Origin: Alphaproteobacteria bacterium
Lineage (GTDB): Bacteria > Pseudomonadota > Alphaproteobacteria > JAUXUR01
Assembly (NCBI GenBank): GCA_030680745.1
Contig: JAUXUR010000078.1
Coordinates: forward strand, 1-54,745
Reading direction: 5' to 3'
DNA: 54,745 nt
How positions within the stretch are numbered: position 1 is the first letter of the stretch; the number at the start of each line of letters is the position of its first letter. The translations under genes and the position numbers were made by a program. Below, one piece after another: positions 17,500-27,656 of the stretch. Under the pieces are notes generated by a model that searched no databases, was not told the DNA's origin, and saw only the letters and a list, made by a program, of their open reading frames with translations.

Positions 17500-20154
17500 T
17501 TATTCCTTCAGCAAATCTATTATTTTAATTTTTTGTCTTTCATTTAAATAAATGCAATTTCTAGAGGCATTATTAACAATATGAGACTTTATTTCAGGGC
17601 CTTTATCGATTTCTTGATTAAAAAGAGGATGATTTTCAAAATTAAATTCTATTTTATTTTTCTTTTTTAAATGAATATATCTATAAATGCATTCATTCTT
17701 CTCGGTTGTTTTTTTATAGATAAACATGTCATCAATAATATACCACATAATTTCATCATTTACCTTTATAAGAGGTACATTTATATCCACTAAAAAACCA
17801 TTTTTAGTATAAACTCTAAATGCTGCACTCTCATCAATAAAAGTGGATAACTTGCTATATAGGACCAAATAATTATTATAGATCTTGCAGTCAGGAAAAT
17901 TTAAACAAGATGTATCTTCTTGAATTTTTTGATTGATTTGATAATAAGATTCTTCATTTGATATATCTTCAGTGATATTTAATAAAGTTAAAAACGATTT
18001 TTTTAAATCCGCAAAATCGTGTGTTTCCTGCGTAATAAACAAAACGTCATTATTTACATTCATATGCTTTAACGAAACTGGTGGAAGGTTAATTTTTTTT
18101 GAAAATTCAATTTCACCTGTTTTTTTATTAATAATAAATAATTCAAAAGATTGATTCTTCATTAAAAGTACGTAGATATTTTTTTGATCAAAACAATATT
18201 GAAAACGTTTATAAATATCCTCTTCAGATTCGATTGAAATATCATTTGTATCGAATTTCATAAACCAATGTGCAAAACCATCTTTTAAATGACAAGCATA
18301 AAAATTAAATCTATTACCATTCAAAGCATCGAGTTCAATCCCATATAGAGCATTTGCATCAGCATCTATTTTGCAATGTTGTAGTTGATCAATGACCTGG
18401 GCATTTACGTTGTTTAGCTCCTTAGTAAGTTTTGTTGAATAGGCCTGATAAAGATTATTGGGGTTGGAATTCCATTCGGACATAATAATTAAATCAGGAT
18501 ATTGTTCTTGGAGTTCGATATTGTTACGAAGTGCTGAACATTTTTCAAAAGAAGATTCAGCATGATAAGCTTCATACATATTATCAGCATATGAAGTAAG
18601 TAAGGGATCAAGATGGAGATTATGTATATTTTCTATCCATGCATCCCATAATGATGTATTTTTTTGTTCTGTTAAAAAATTAATTCTTTTTTTAACGGCA
18701 TTAAAGCGTTGCTTTAAAGGTATTTCTTGTGAAGAAACAAATTCGCTTTCAAGTTTATCCCACAATTGTATATTTAAAGTATAGAAGCCAGCAAAAGGAA
18801 CGTCAGCTGTATCTCTAAAGAAAAGATACAAAGATTGAGGTGATAGGGTTTGTTGTTCGTATGCAGAAGAAGCAGTAAAATGCAACAGGATGTCAAAAAG
18901 TTTTTTTCTAAAATCTCGATCATTATCGTGCAGTTTTATCTTAAAAAGATCGTATGTGATCGTTGATAATTCAGTCTTAATGTGTTCAACAGAAGAGCCT
19001 GATTCTGTGGGAACAATAAAAGAAAACAACAATTCTTTAATTTTATCACAATCATTATTGTTGATCGTTTCAGGGAGGTTAATTTTTTGAATTTTTGAAA
19101 GTTTTTGAATTTCAACAAGATATATAAACCAAAAATTTTCTAAAATATTTTGTTTTTCAGAGGTTAGGTTAATTTGAAAATAATCTCGTAGCTGTTGATA
19201 AAGAAGATTTGTATTTTGATCTGCGTAAGATACGTTGGAATTATTGATCAGACCATTCCATAAATAACGTAATAACAAAGGTGTCTTGACGGCTTTAAAT
19301 TTTTCATAGAAAAACTGTATGTTCTGAGGATGCTTAATCACATAATTAATAGACTCTTGTATAGGATTAAAAATATCTTTTAAAGCAGTATTGAAATCAA
19401 AATAGTCTTGTCGACGAAGAATAATTCCGTCAATAAAAGCGTTAAGAATAGGATTTTCAATGCTGTTTTTCGCTTGTTCTAACTTAAGAAGAGGCTTAAC
19501 TTTCCAATATAATTCAGGTTTTTTTTCAATGAGCAAGGGAAGATACTTTATTAACATATCTATATATTGATCTTTGTTTGGAAGCACTATTTTTTCATCC
19601 GTTAATAATTCTAACAAATATTTAATAGGCTGATCGTCTTTTCTTTCGACAGCTGTTTCAATTGTCAATTTAAATAATTGCTCAATATCAAACTCTATGC
19701 TTCCTGCGAGACATATTAGATCTGGATAATCTATGAGCGTTTTTAAGTAATGAGCCAAGTGATTTTCTTTAAGATTTTCGATTGTTGTCTTAACGCTAAT
19801 GTTAAGTTTTTCAAGTTGTTCGGGCTGATCCTGAAAAGCTTTTTCAAAGCAATTTTTAAAGATAATAAAAGTTTCAATATGATGTGGAATGAGATAAAAA
19901 GAATCTGTGCGTGCCCAATATGTGCATAATTTTTCTAAATAGTTTTTTAAAGCTGTATCAGGATCTTCAATAAAAAGTTTTTTAAATCTATCAATACGCC
20001 ATTCATCGTGAGCACATCGATGCGTATAATTTTCTGGCCAATGAATTCGATTTTCACTGATATAGGCCTCATAATCTTTGAGGTTTAGAGGTGCTGCAAC
20101 GCTATTTTTTGAAATTGAAAAAATAATAAAAAAAAGGATGCAGACTATTTTCAT
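17500..20154 (-). CDS. Large exported protein, helical with a beta-rich C-terminal half
   Basis: An 884-residue protein when started at ATG 20154. The frame opens five codons earlier at a TTG with no good ribosome-binding site, and the ATG gives the better signal peptide (MKIVCILFFIIFSI, then SKNSVAA). Residues about 25-560 look alpha-helical. About 590-885 alternates short hydrophobic strands and charged turns (NIYVLLMKNQSFELFIINK; FRVYTKNGFLVDINVPL), suggesting a beta-propeller-like domain. No enzyme motif is recognised. It is transcribed away from the dnaE region. Its 5' flank holds a decayed copy of the dnaE 3' end. Confidence 0.55.
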   Translation of the reverse strand: MKIVCILFFIIFSISKNSVAAPLNLKDYEAYISENRIHWPENYTHRCAHDEWRIDRFKKLFIEDPDTALKNYLEKLCTYWARTDSFYLIPHHIETFIIFKNCFEKAFQDQPEQLEKLNISVKTTIENLKENHLAHYLKTLIDYPDLICLAGSIEFDIEQLFKLTIETAVERKDDQPIKYLLELLTDEKIVLPNKDQYIDMLIKYLPLLIEKKPELYWKVKPLLKLEQAKNSIENPILNAFIDGIILRRQDYFDFNTALKDIFNPIQESINYVIKHPQNIQFFYEKFKAVKTPLLLRYLWNGLINNSNVSYADQNTNLLYQQLRDYFQINLTSEKQNILENFWFIYLVEIQKLSKIQKINLPETINNNDCDKIKELLFSFIVPTESGSSVEHIKTELSTITYDLFKIKLHDNDRDFRKKLFDILLHFTASSAYEQQTLSPQSLYLFFRDTADVPFAGFYTLNIQLWDKLESEFVSSQEIPLKQRFNAVKKRINFLTEQKNTSLWDAWIENIHNLHLDPLLTSYADNMYEAYHAESSFEKCSALRNNIELQEQYPDLIIMSEWNSNPNNLYQAYSTKLTKELNNVNAQVIDQLQHCKIDADANALYGIELDALNGNRFNFYACHLKDGFAHWFMKFDTNDISIESEEDIYKRFQYCFDQKNIYVLLMKNQSFELFIINKKTGEIEFSKKINLPPVSLKHMNVNNDVLFITQETHDFADLKKSFLTLLNITEDISNEESYYQINQKIQEDTSCLNFPDCKIYNNYLVLYSKLSTFIDESAAFRVYTKNGFLVDINVPLIKVNDEIMWYIIDDMFIYKKTTEKNECIYRYIHLKKKNKIEFNFENHPLFNQEIDKGPEIKSHIVNNASRNCIYLNERQKIKIIDLLKE

Positions 20155-20250
20155 TGAGTTTGTGTCCAAGGCTTTGTTTATTATTAAAATCTAAACTAGA
20201 AGTTATGAAAAATATCACACACTATTTACTTGATCAAGATAATCTATAGC

Positions 20251-20346
20251 TATATAAAAATACGGCACAAAACTATTAATAACATCCATATCTAAATGAA
20301 TGCGTTGCGCTAAATCAATCGTAATTTTTTATGCACCAACAATCAT
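20251..20346 (-). pseudogene. Duplicated remnant of the dnaE 3' end
   Basis: The minus-strand translation contains KITIDLAQRIHLDMDVINS, then FVPYF, closely matching the true DnaE C-terminus at 21240-21340 (KITIDLARRIHLGMDVINS, then LAPYFLA). The nucleotide match runs about 95 bases with many substitutions, and there is a TAA just before KIT, so it is not translated as DnaE. The remnant and the genuine dnaE end are direct repeats flanking the TPR-like gene at 20370-21182. Confidence 0.8.
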
Positions 20347-20369
20347 CATTAAATAATTTAGACATTTCC

Positions 20370-21182
20370 TTAATCATACTCTTTACGTAATTCATCTTGT
20401 AGTTCACTTTCTAATTTCCACAATCTTTCAGCTTCTTTGAAAGAAGCAGATCTATCTTTTCTGCTTAATTCAGATTTCCCCTGATAATGAAACTGTGCAA
20501 GTTGCGAAATAGCTGAAGTTTTCCATATATCAAAATCTTTATGAAGGATTATTATATTCATGAATTTTTCAGCTTCTTTATATCCCTCTATTGTGTTTTG
20601 ACGACTTAATTCAGTTTCACCATTTCCTTGCATGCTAATAAGCAATCCTAAACCTGTATATTTAGAAGGTATATATTCATTTTGTTCTGCAAGAATCTTA
20701 TAAATTCTTTCAGCTTCCTTTAGTCCTGCAATTTTGTCTTTTTGCCCAATTTCTGTGTGACCCATTTGATGCAACATTGCCAACTCACCCAAAGCAGTAT
20801 ATTTATATTCAGGATCTTTAATATTTTCCAACGCAATTTTAAAATATTTTTCAGCTTCCTTAAAGGCTGCAGCTTTATCAGTCAAGCTCAACACTGTTTT
20901 TCCATCTTTATGATATTGAGCCAATGTTATTAAAGCTAAATTTTTTTCAAATGATTGATTTGATTCAATCACTTTTTTAAGAAGATTTTCAGCTTCTTGA
21001 TACGCAGCTTTTATATCTTTCTGTCCAAGTTCTGTTTGTCCATAAGCATATTTATCCGCTGAAAATACCATTTGACTTAATGGAGAGTTTAAATTTACAG
21101 AATTTTCTAGAGATTTTACCTCCTCAGCTGCACAATTAATAATATTTGAAGTGAAAAAAAAGAAAATAAAGAACAAACGCAT
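20370..21182 (-). CDS. Exported TPR/Sel1-like repeat protein
   Basis: A 270-residue protein with a strongly hydrophobic signal peptide (MRLFFIFFFFTSNIINCAA). The mature part is five tandem units of 46-47 residues starting near G48, G94, G141, G188 and G235. Each has the pattern G-x-TEL-xx-KD-xx-A-xx-KEAE followed by a second helix, as in TPR/Sel1 solenoids. Such repeats mediate protein-protein contacts, and exported Sel1/TPR proteins are common in host-associated bacteria. It lacks a toxin or catalytic domain. The gene sits directly 3' of dnaE on the same strand, between two direct repeats of the dnaE 3' end. The ATG follows AGGAG. Confidence 0.7.
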   Translation of the reverse strand: MRLFFIFFFFTSNIINCAAEEVKSLENSVNLNSPLSQMVFSADKYAYGQTELGQKDIKAAYQEAENLLKKVIESNQSFEKNLALITLAQYHKDGKTVLSLTDKAAAFKEAEKYFKIALENIKDPEYKYTALGELAMLHQMGHTEIGQKDKIAGLKEAERIYKILAEQNEYIPSKYTGLGLLISMQGNGETELSRQNTIEGYKEAEKFMNIIILHKDFDIWKTSAISQLAQFHYQGKSELSRKDRSASFKEAERLWKLESELQDELRKEYD

Positions 21183-21239
21183 GATTTTCTCCTCGTATAA
21201 AGCACCTATTACTAATTTTACACTAAATAAAATAGATTC

Positions 21240-24200
21240 TCACGCTAAAAAATACGGTGCCAAACTATTAATCACATCCATGCCTAAGTGGATACGTCGC
21301 GCTAAATCAATCGTTATTTTTTGCGTGCCCACAATTACCTGAAATTGCACTGTTAAATTACCAGGACGTGCATTTTCGATATATTGTCTTATATCTTCAA
21401 AATCATCCATATTGCGCAATAACAAAATAATCGATTTTCGTTTAGAAACAATTGCTTCATCGATAGGCTTAAATTCAAGCGCATTTAACCGTAATCGTAC
21501 ACGGTCTTGCTCAGGTTGCTCCTCACCTTCTGCATTCACCTTGGGTGCTTCAGATATTATATCTTTTTTGGCATTTACCGTTACGATCAATGGAATGGGT
21601 GGATTTTTATCAAAAAGTTCTCGATAGTTCGTTAATACTTCAGAAAAAACGCTGGTTTCATAGACGCCATAACGATCTGATAATTGCACAATGCCCCATT
21701 TACGACCGTCATTGGTCATACGCTCTTTATAGCCCATGATAACGCCTGCAAGCTTTAATCTACCTTCAGGAAATTGCGCTAAATCCAAACTATTGATTAA
21801 CCCCTGATTGTCCAAAAGGTTTCCGTAAGTATCAAGCGGGTGTTTTGAGAAATAAAAACCAAAAGCTTGGAATTCGCGGGAGATTTTCTCCATATCCACC
21901 CATTGAGCAGTTTTGGGCAGATTTAATTTGGTCGATTCTATTTCAATTGTATCAAAAAAGCTTTTCATCCCTGTTTTTTGACTTTTTTGAACTTGTTGCG
22001 CGTATCCAATCAAATAATCAAGCGCTTGAAATAATTGTGCTCTATTGGGCAATAATGTATCAAAAGCACCACTTTGAATAAGATTAACCAATTGTCCACG
22101 ATTAAGCGCGCGTGTATCAACCCGTTTCAATAAATCCTCTAAAGATTTATAAGGACCTTTGGATAAACGTTCTTCGACAAGGTTGCCTACAATTAAGGCA
22201 CCCACATTTTTAAGCGCGCCCAATCCATAGCGAATAGCATAGGATTCCTCGTACGGAACGATCTTAAAATCCATTTCAGATTCATTGACATCAGGCGGCA
22301 ATACTTTGACATCATGCATTTTCGTGTCTTCAAAAAAGACGCGTAATTTATCAGTATTGGTCAAATCAAATGACATGGAAGCCGCCAAAAAAGCAGCTGG
22401 ATAATTCGCTTTTAAATAAGCCGTTTGATATAACATAAGCGCGTAACCCGCAGCGTGGCTTTTGTTAAAACCATAGCCTGCGAATTTCGCCATTTGTTCA
22501 AAAATAAGCGCTGCTTGTTTTGGTTTAATGCCTTTTTCAGTTGCGCCATCCACGAAAATTTTGCGCTGATCGTCCATTTCAGATTTAACTTTTTTACCCA
22601 TCGCACGACGGAGTAAATCAGCACCACCGAGCGTATAACCTGCTAGATCTTGCGCGGCTTGCATGACCTGCTCTTGATAAATCATGATGCCGTAACTCTC
22701 TTTTAGTGTTTTTTCTAAAAGAGGGTGTAAATAAACGACTTTTTCGTCCCCATGCTTACAGGCAATAAATTTGGGAATATTGTCCATAGGACCAGGTCTG
22801 TAAAGCGAAATAATAGCAATCAAATCTTCAAACCTGTCAGGTTTGACACGTCTGACAACATCGCGCATGCCAGCGCCTTCAATCTGGAAAATACCGACAG
22901 TATCCCCTTGTTGAAGCATGGCATAAGTTGCAGGATCATCCAGTGGAATAGTGTCAATATCAATATCTACACCAAATTTGGACATTATTTTGACAGCTTT
23001 TTGAATCACTGAAAGCGTCTTAAGGCCCAAAAAGTCAAATTTCACAAGACCTGTTTGTTCAATATACTTCATATTGAATTGCGTTGCAGGCAATGACGCA
23101 TCTGGATCTTTATAAAGCGCTACCAATTCAGTTAAAGGACGATCACCAATCACGACGCCGGCGGCATGCGTTGACGCATGCCGATAAAGACCTTCAAGCT
23201 GTGTACCAATCGCTAATAATTCAGCGACTTTTGCATCATCATCGCGCATTTCTTGTAAGGCTGATTCGCCATCAATAGCTTCTTGTAATGTCACTGGATT
23301 GGCTGGATTGTTAGGAATAAGCTTTGAGATTTTATCCACTTGCGGATAAGGCATGCCCAAGACACGACCCACATCGCGTATAACCATTCGCGCTTGCAAT
23401 TTACCAAAAGTAATAATTTGGGCAACACGATCAACGCCATATTTTTGCTGCACATAGGCAATAACTTCATCACGTCGTTCTTGACAAAAATCGATATCAA
23501 AATCCGGTAGGGATACGCGTTCAGGATTTAGAAAACGCTCAAAAAGTAACCCAAAACGCAATGGATCAAGCCCTGTAATTGTTAATGCCCAGGCAACAAG
23601 TGACCCAGCGCCTGATCCCCGTCCTGGACCCACTGCAATATCTTGCAATTTCGCCCATTTAATAAAATCAGCTACAATTAAGAAATAACCAGGGAAACCA
23701 GTTTTGGTAATGACACCGAGCTCTTCTTCCATCCTCGCCCAATAGATTTGTTCAGCAATTTTGCGCTCTTCCGAACCTGGAACGCCATCCAAATACGTCA
23801 ATAATTTTAAGCGTTCCTTAAGACCGTCGATCACTTGGATACGTAATTCCTCGTCATCAGGGCGTCCTGTAAAAACTGAAAAAGATGGTAAAATAGGATT
23901 ACGAGATTTTAATAAAAAATGACAACGTTGTGCTACATAAAGGGTATTTTCAATAGCTTCCGGTAGATCTTCAAAAATCCTAACCATTGATTGAGAGGAT
24001 TTAAAATAATGCTCAGGGCTTGGTGATTGCGGTTCATCTTCCGATTGCATTTTAGAACGTGCAATACATAACAATGCATCATGTGCTTTATAAAGATCGC
24101 GTGATGGATAATAAGCTTCATTTGTGGCCAGAAGGGGCAGATTTAAATCATACGCAAAATTGACAAAATCTTGCTCAATTTTTATTTCATCAAGAAGTTC

Positions 24201-24755
24201 ATGACGTTGTAATTCAATGTAAAAACGATTTTGAAAGGCTTGTTGTAAAGTCGTTAAAATAGTGTGCGCTTGATCTTTATAGCCTTCCTTCAAAAGATAT
24301 CCAATAGGCCCTTTAACACCACCGGACAAGCAAATAAGACCTTCATGATAGATTTGTAATTCATTAAGGGTGATAAAAGGCGAGACTAATTTATGGACTT
24401 TAGCATAGGCAGCCGAGGCTAATTTCATAAGGTTTTGATAACCCAATTCGTTTTGGGCCAAAAGAACAATTTGCGATAAGTGTCTTTCGTTAAGATCTGC
24501 AACTTTTATAAAATGCGCATCACTACGTTTAATGGGTGTTTCAAGATCCAGTGTAATGCCAAAAATTGGCTGCACACCCGCATCTTTGGCAGCATAGGCA
24601 AATTCCATCGCCCCGAATAAATTATTTCGATCCGTTAATCCCACCGCCGGCATTTCAAATTTCTGGCACAAATCAACTAGTTTAGGGATTTTAAGCGCAC
24701 CTTCCAACAAAGAATAGGCTGAATGAACGCGGAGATGGATAAAAGATGAACTCAT
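21240..24755 (-). CDS. dnaE: DNA polymerase III alpha subunit
   Basis: The 1171-residue replicative polymerase subunit. The N-terminal PHP domain begins HLRVHSAYSLLEGALKI. The catalytic palm carries GPGRGSGAGSLVAWAL and PDFDIDFC with the metal-binding aspartates. The fingers contain RPGPMDNIPKF, followed by helix-hairpin-helix and OB-fold regions. The C-terminus is ITIDLARRIHLGMDVINS. Length is close to the E. coli protein and there are no breaks. Both ends of this gene have decayed copies nearby (20251-20346 and 27657-27815), flanking inserted accessory genes. The start codon has only a weak upstream GAAG. Confidence 0.96.
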   Translation of the reverse strand: MSSSFIHLRVHSAYSLLEGALKIPKLVDLCQKFEMPAVGLTDRNNLFGAMEFAYAAKDAGVQPIFGITLDLETPIKRSDAHFIKVADLNERHLSQIVLLAQNELGYQNLMKLASAAYAKVHKLVSPFITLNELQIYHEGLICLSGGVKGPIGYLLKEGYKDQAHTILTTLQQAFQNRFYIELQRHELLDEIKIEQDFVNFAYDLNLPLLATNEAYYPSRDLYKAHDALLCIARSKMQSEDEPQSPSPEHYFKSSQSMVRIFEDLPEAIENTLYVAQRCHFLLKSRNPILPSFSVFTGRPDDEELRIQVIDGLKERLKLLTYLDGVPGSEERKIAEQIYWARMEEELGVITKTGFPGYFLIVADFIKWAKLQDIAVGPGRGSGAGSLVAWALTITGLDPLRFGLLFERFLNPERVSLPDFDIDFCQERRDEVIAYVQQKYGVDRVAQIITFGKLQARMVIRDVGRVLGMPYPQVDKISKLIPNNPANPVTLQEAIDGESALQEMRDDDAKVAELLAIGTQLEGLYRHASTHAAGVVIGDRPLTELVALYKDPDASLPATQFNMKYIEQTGLVKFDFLGLKTLSVIQKAVKIMSKFGVDIDIDTIPLDDPATYAMLQQGDTVGIFQIEGAGMRDVVRRVKPDRFEDLIAIISLYRPGPMDNIPKFIACKHGDEKVVYLHPLLEKTLKESYGIMIYQEQVMQAAQDLAGYTLGGADLLRRAMGKKVKSEMDDQRKIFVDGATEKGIKPKQAALIFEQMAKFAGYGFNKSHAAGYALMLYQTAYLKANYPAAFLAASMSFDLTNTDKLRVFFEDTKMHDVKVLPPDVNESEMDFKIVPYEESYAIRYGLGALKNVGALIVGNLVEERLSKGPYKSLEDLLKRVDTRALNRGQLVNLIQSGAFDTLLPNRAQLFQALDYLIGYAQQVQKSQKTGMKSFFDTIEIESTKLNLPKTAQWVDMEKISREFQAFGFYFSKHPLDTYGNLLDNQGLINSLDLAQFPEGRLKLAGVIMGYKERMTNDGRKWGIVQLSDRYGVYETSVFSEVLTNYRELFDKNPPIPLIVTVNAKKDIISEAPKVNAEGEEQPEQDRVRLRLNALEFKPIDEAIVSKRKSIILLLRNMDDFEDIRQYIENARPGNLTVQFQVIVGTQKITIDLARRIHLGMDVINSLAPYFLA

Positions 24756-24918
24756 AATTTTTGCAACTTCAAGGTCTATAGGGCTTTGAACTGAGGTAGT
24801 TTAGCAACTTGAGCGTATATAAACAAGGAAAAGAGGTGTAAAATAGCCGCCATCTTATGAAAACATTTAAGCGATGGTAGTTGTATTGTATTGCCGTATT
24901 TTTTTTGAGCTACGTTAG

Positions 24919-24944
24919 CTCCCCTCCTATTTTTTGGAGGGGAG
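24919..24944. other. GC-rich hairpin in the dnaE upstream region
   Basis: CTCCCCTCC (24919-24927) and GGAGGGGAG (24936-24944) form a 9-bp stem with the loop TATTTTTT. It lies between the start of dnaE and the 3' end of the toxin-like gene at 25015. No T-run follows on either strand, so it is not a standard terminator. It could still stop or stabilise the transcript of the gene at 25015. An adjacent GAGCTA/TAGCTC palindrome overlaps its left side. Confidence 0.5.
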
Positions 24945-25014
24945 GTGTTATCCCCAAAAAAAGCATTTTCACTTAGTTCTAGAGAAAGGCCGTGTTGTTC
25001 AGGCATTCAAATAT

Positions 25015-27579
25015 TTAATCATCGTAATGCTCCCAACATTGTAAGATCTCAATGTCTCCATTTCCTAAAAGTTGATAGACTAGCCTGTGTTCTTGCGTGA
25101 TCCTTCTAGAAATAAAGTCGCAATTTTTTAATTTTTTTGGTTTTCCTGATCGTTGATCTCCATTTTGAATATTACTAATTTGACGTTGTACTAATTTTTT
25201 TTCGTCATTGTTCAATGATTTCCACTGATCAATAGCTTTTTTATTCCATTGGATTTTTATTGTTTTTGCCAGTGTTATTTCCATTTTGGGAATAAGTGAG
25301 GCGCCTTCTTTTTTAGATAATTTTCCTTGAAGTAATTTTTTAAAATGACGATTGGCTTCATTTTTAACACGGTCGCGTTTTTTTAAAGCTTTAAGATTTT
25401 GTTTGTCTTCCCATGATAATTCAGGACAAGAATCATTTTCATCCGTTGAATTGTCCGAAGAAGATTCATCATCCATGACTTCATCCTGGCTTTGAGTTGG
25501 TTTTAAACTTGATTCTTGATTTTCATTTTTTGTTTCAATAGGATTCTCAATATGTAAAATGGGTTGCGTTCCTTTTTCTTCATCAATTTTTTGGTGAAGT
25601 ATTGTATAAAACAAATCTGCTTGAGAATTTCCTGCCAATCTTGCTTCATCAAGTAGATTTAAAGCTTGTATCATCGTTTCAATAGGTTGTTCCGATGAAG
25701 ATTGAAGCTTGATAATGGCTAAAGCAATTTTTGATTCAGGAAAATTGGCTTGCGTATAAAGATCTGTTATTATCTGCTCTTTTTGTTCTTCCGATTCAAT
25801 AGCCTTGCCTTCATAATCTTGCGCAATAAGATTTTCTTGAATGAGGTGCGCCACAAAATGAAAAGAGCGTTGTGTTTTGGATTTGCTGTAAAGGGCAGCA
25901 GCAATATTGTATCTTTCAGATTCGGAGAACATATTGCCATCAAAATCGACTGAAATCTCCATTTGCTCAATGAGAAAAGCATAATTTGTCATTGCATCCG
26001 GAATTCCAGATTGCCTATATAAATTGGCAGTAGTTTTTTTATTATTAGAAATTTCTTTATTATCCAGATCCTGTGAAATTAAGTTTAAACTTATTAAGCG
26101 TCCTAAATTGTAAAGAGCCGAAGGTGTTCGTGATTTTCTGTGTAGATCAGCCTCTACAAAATGTTTTTGATCCTCGGTAAATGGATTGCCATCAAGATCC
26201 TTTGTGACATGGCCTTCGCTGATAAGATGCGCAAGCAAATCACATGCATCCGGTGTTTTAATTATTCTGCAAATTTCGGCTGCTTTTTCATAGCGTTCTT
26301 CACGTGAAAATGGTTTGTTGTGAAGATCATTTGTAATTTTACCGTCTATAATGAGTTTGGCTATGTTTTCAATGGATTGAGGAATATTGGCTTTTCTAAA
26401 AAATTCTACTGCCATAAAGGTTTTGTTTTCTTTTGGGATAATCTTTTTGTTCGCATCTTTTAGTTTGTCTGCATGTAGAATAAGGCAGCCTAGATAATTG
26501 AGGTAGGTGGGGGAGGGGTCTGGTTGTTTCCAGATTAAATCGGCGATAATCTGGTTTTTTTGTGATGGATCAAGTGGTTTTCCGTGCGCGTCAAAGGCGA
26601 TTTTTCCAGATATTAGTCTATCAATGAGTTTTTCAATGAGTTTTGGATCTTGGGTTTTCCATAAAAGTACGGATCCAATTTTGGCACGATCTTTTTCCTC
26701 AAATTTAGTGTTGTTTTCATTGTAATCGCATTTATTATCTAGAATAAGATCACCTAAAAAGCCTAAAAGATTGTTGGTTTTAAAGAGTTGCATACAATAA
26801 ATAGCTTCAACATTTGCGTCTAAATTGAAAAATGAATTTGTAATTGTTGCTGCACATCCAGCAGCTTCTTCTGCTAATCGCGGAAAAAGCTGTTTATCCA
26901 GAAGCCAAGCATTTACGCCAACTGAAAAAGCGCTTAGTTTTTTATCATGTGGAAAATACTTCTGGTGCGCAATAACGATTGTTCTTAAAATAGCTTGCAT
27001 GAAAAGAGGGTGAGAAGGAAGTATATGAGCTGGCATCCTGCTCATTTGCTCTTTAATGGCTTTATAATAAGCTTTTCTTTTTTCACAAACAGAATCTGTT
27101 TTTACAAGTTTATCTAAATTTGCGAGAACGTTATGGCAGGTTTGAATTCCTTTTGGACCTGAATCGCTTTTAATCATTTGGGTAAAAAAAGAAAGCATGT
27201 ACCAGGAAAAGGCCTGCGTATATTTTTTGTTTTGCTCATCAATGAAGCCTAACCAATACATAGATACGGGGCATCCATTTTGAGCACCTTCTTTAAAAAG
27301 TTGAGTGGCTTCGTCATTTTGTTTGTTAAGACGTTTAGCGATAGCTGCTTTTATGCGGTTTTCATTTTGAGAATCTATTTGTTTACGTTTTTTAGGTTTT
27401 GCATTCCACCATGTTTTAAGATTTTCAAGGCCAAATACTGTTGTGTCGAAAAGCGGCATATTGTCGGAAGGGGTTGAAATATCCTGTGTATCTTCATCGT
27501 CATAAAGTCCTGCAAAAACTTGAAATGCGTTGAATGAAAGAAAGTGAAGTGAAAGAACAAAAAGAAGTTTTTTAATCAT
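25015..27579 (-). CDS. Exported repeat protein with C-terminal YoeB/Txe-like RNase toxin domain
   Basis: An 854-residue protein. The signal peptide is 1-23 (MIKKLLFVLSLHFLSFNAF, then QVFA); the mature start GLYDDEDTQD resembles those of the neighbouring helicase and paralogue. A Sel1-like unit covers about 88-130. A tandem array with a 43-residue period spans about 283-630, each unit having a D-x-x-G-N/K-x-F turn (for example KDLDGNPFTED at 460-470). An acidic linker (690-725) and a basic helix (726-760) follow. Residues 772-854 align with the mRNA interferase YoeB: GKPKKL (812-817), SRRITQEHRLVY (824-835) and a terminal EHYDD. R826, R832, H851 and Y852 match YoeB R59, R65, H83 and Y84; the general base E46 is K815 here. 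No YefM-like antitoxin gene is adjacent. Ribosome-binding site AAGGATTAAT. Export of the toxin domain is inference from the signal peptide. Confidence 0.75.
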   Translation of the reverse strand: MIKKLLFVLSLHFLSFNAFQVFAGLYDDEDTQDISTPSDNMPLFDTTVFGLENLKTWWNAKPKKRKQIDSQNENRIKAAIAKRLNKQNDEATQLFKEGAQNGCPVSMYWLGFIDEQNKKYTQAFSWYMLSFFTQMIKSDSGPKGIQTCHNVLANLDKLVKTDSVCEKRKAYYKAIKEQMSRMPAHILPSHPLFMQAILRTIVIAHQKYFPHDKKLSAFSVGVNAWLLDKQLFPRLAEEAAGCAATITNSFFNLDANVEAIYCMQLFKTNNLLGFLGDLILDNKCDYNENNTKFEEKDRAKIGSVLLWKTQDPKLIEKLIDRLISGKIAFDAHGKPLDPSQKNQIIADLIWKQPDPSPTYLNYLGCLILHADKLKDANKKIIPKENKTFMAVEFFRKANIPQSIENIAKLIIDGKITNDLHNKPFSREERYEKAAEICRIIKTPDACDLLAHLISEGHVTKDLDGNPFTEDQKHFVEADLHRKSRTPSALYNLGRLISLNLISQDLDNKEISNNKKTTANLYRQSGIPDAMTNYAFLIEQMEISVDFDGNMFSESERYNIAAALYSKSKTQRSFHFVAHLIQENLIAQDYEGKAIESEEQKEQIITDLYTQANFPESKIALAIIKLQSSSEQPIETMIQALNLLDEARLAGNSQADLFYTILHQKIDEEKGTQPILHIENPIETKNENQESSLKPTQSQDEVMDDESSSDNSTDENDSCPELSWEDKQNLKALKKRDRVKNEANRHFKKLLQGKLSKKEGASLIPKMEITLAKTIKIQWNKKAIDQWKSLNNDEKKLVQRQISNIQNGDQRSGKPKKLKNCDFISRRITQEHRLVYQLLGNGDIEILQCWEHYDD

Positions 27580-27656
27580 TTATTAATCCTTTTTAATTTA
27601 AATTAAAAGAATTTTATACAAATTAATAACTAAAAGCAATATTTTTATTACTGTAT

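Noticed and set aside
24776-25006. 76-codon minus-strand open frame between dnaE and the first toxin-like gene (possible antitoxin)
   Set aside because: The peptide has no YefM/Phd features, the frame crosses the GC-rich hairpin, and part of it is the duplicated dnaE leader seen again at 27729-27815. It was considered because a YoeB-like domain would need an antitoxin.
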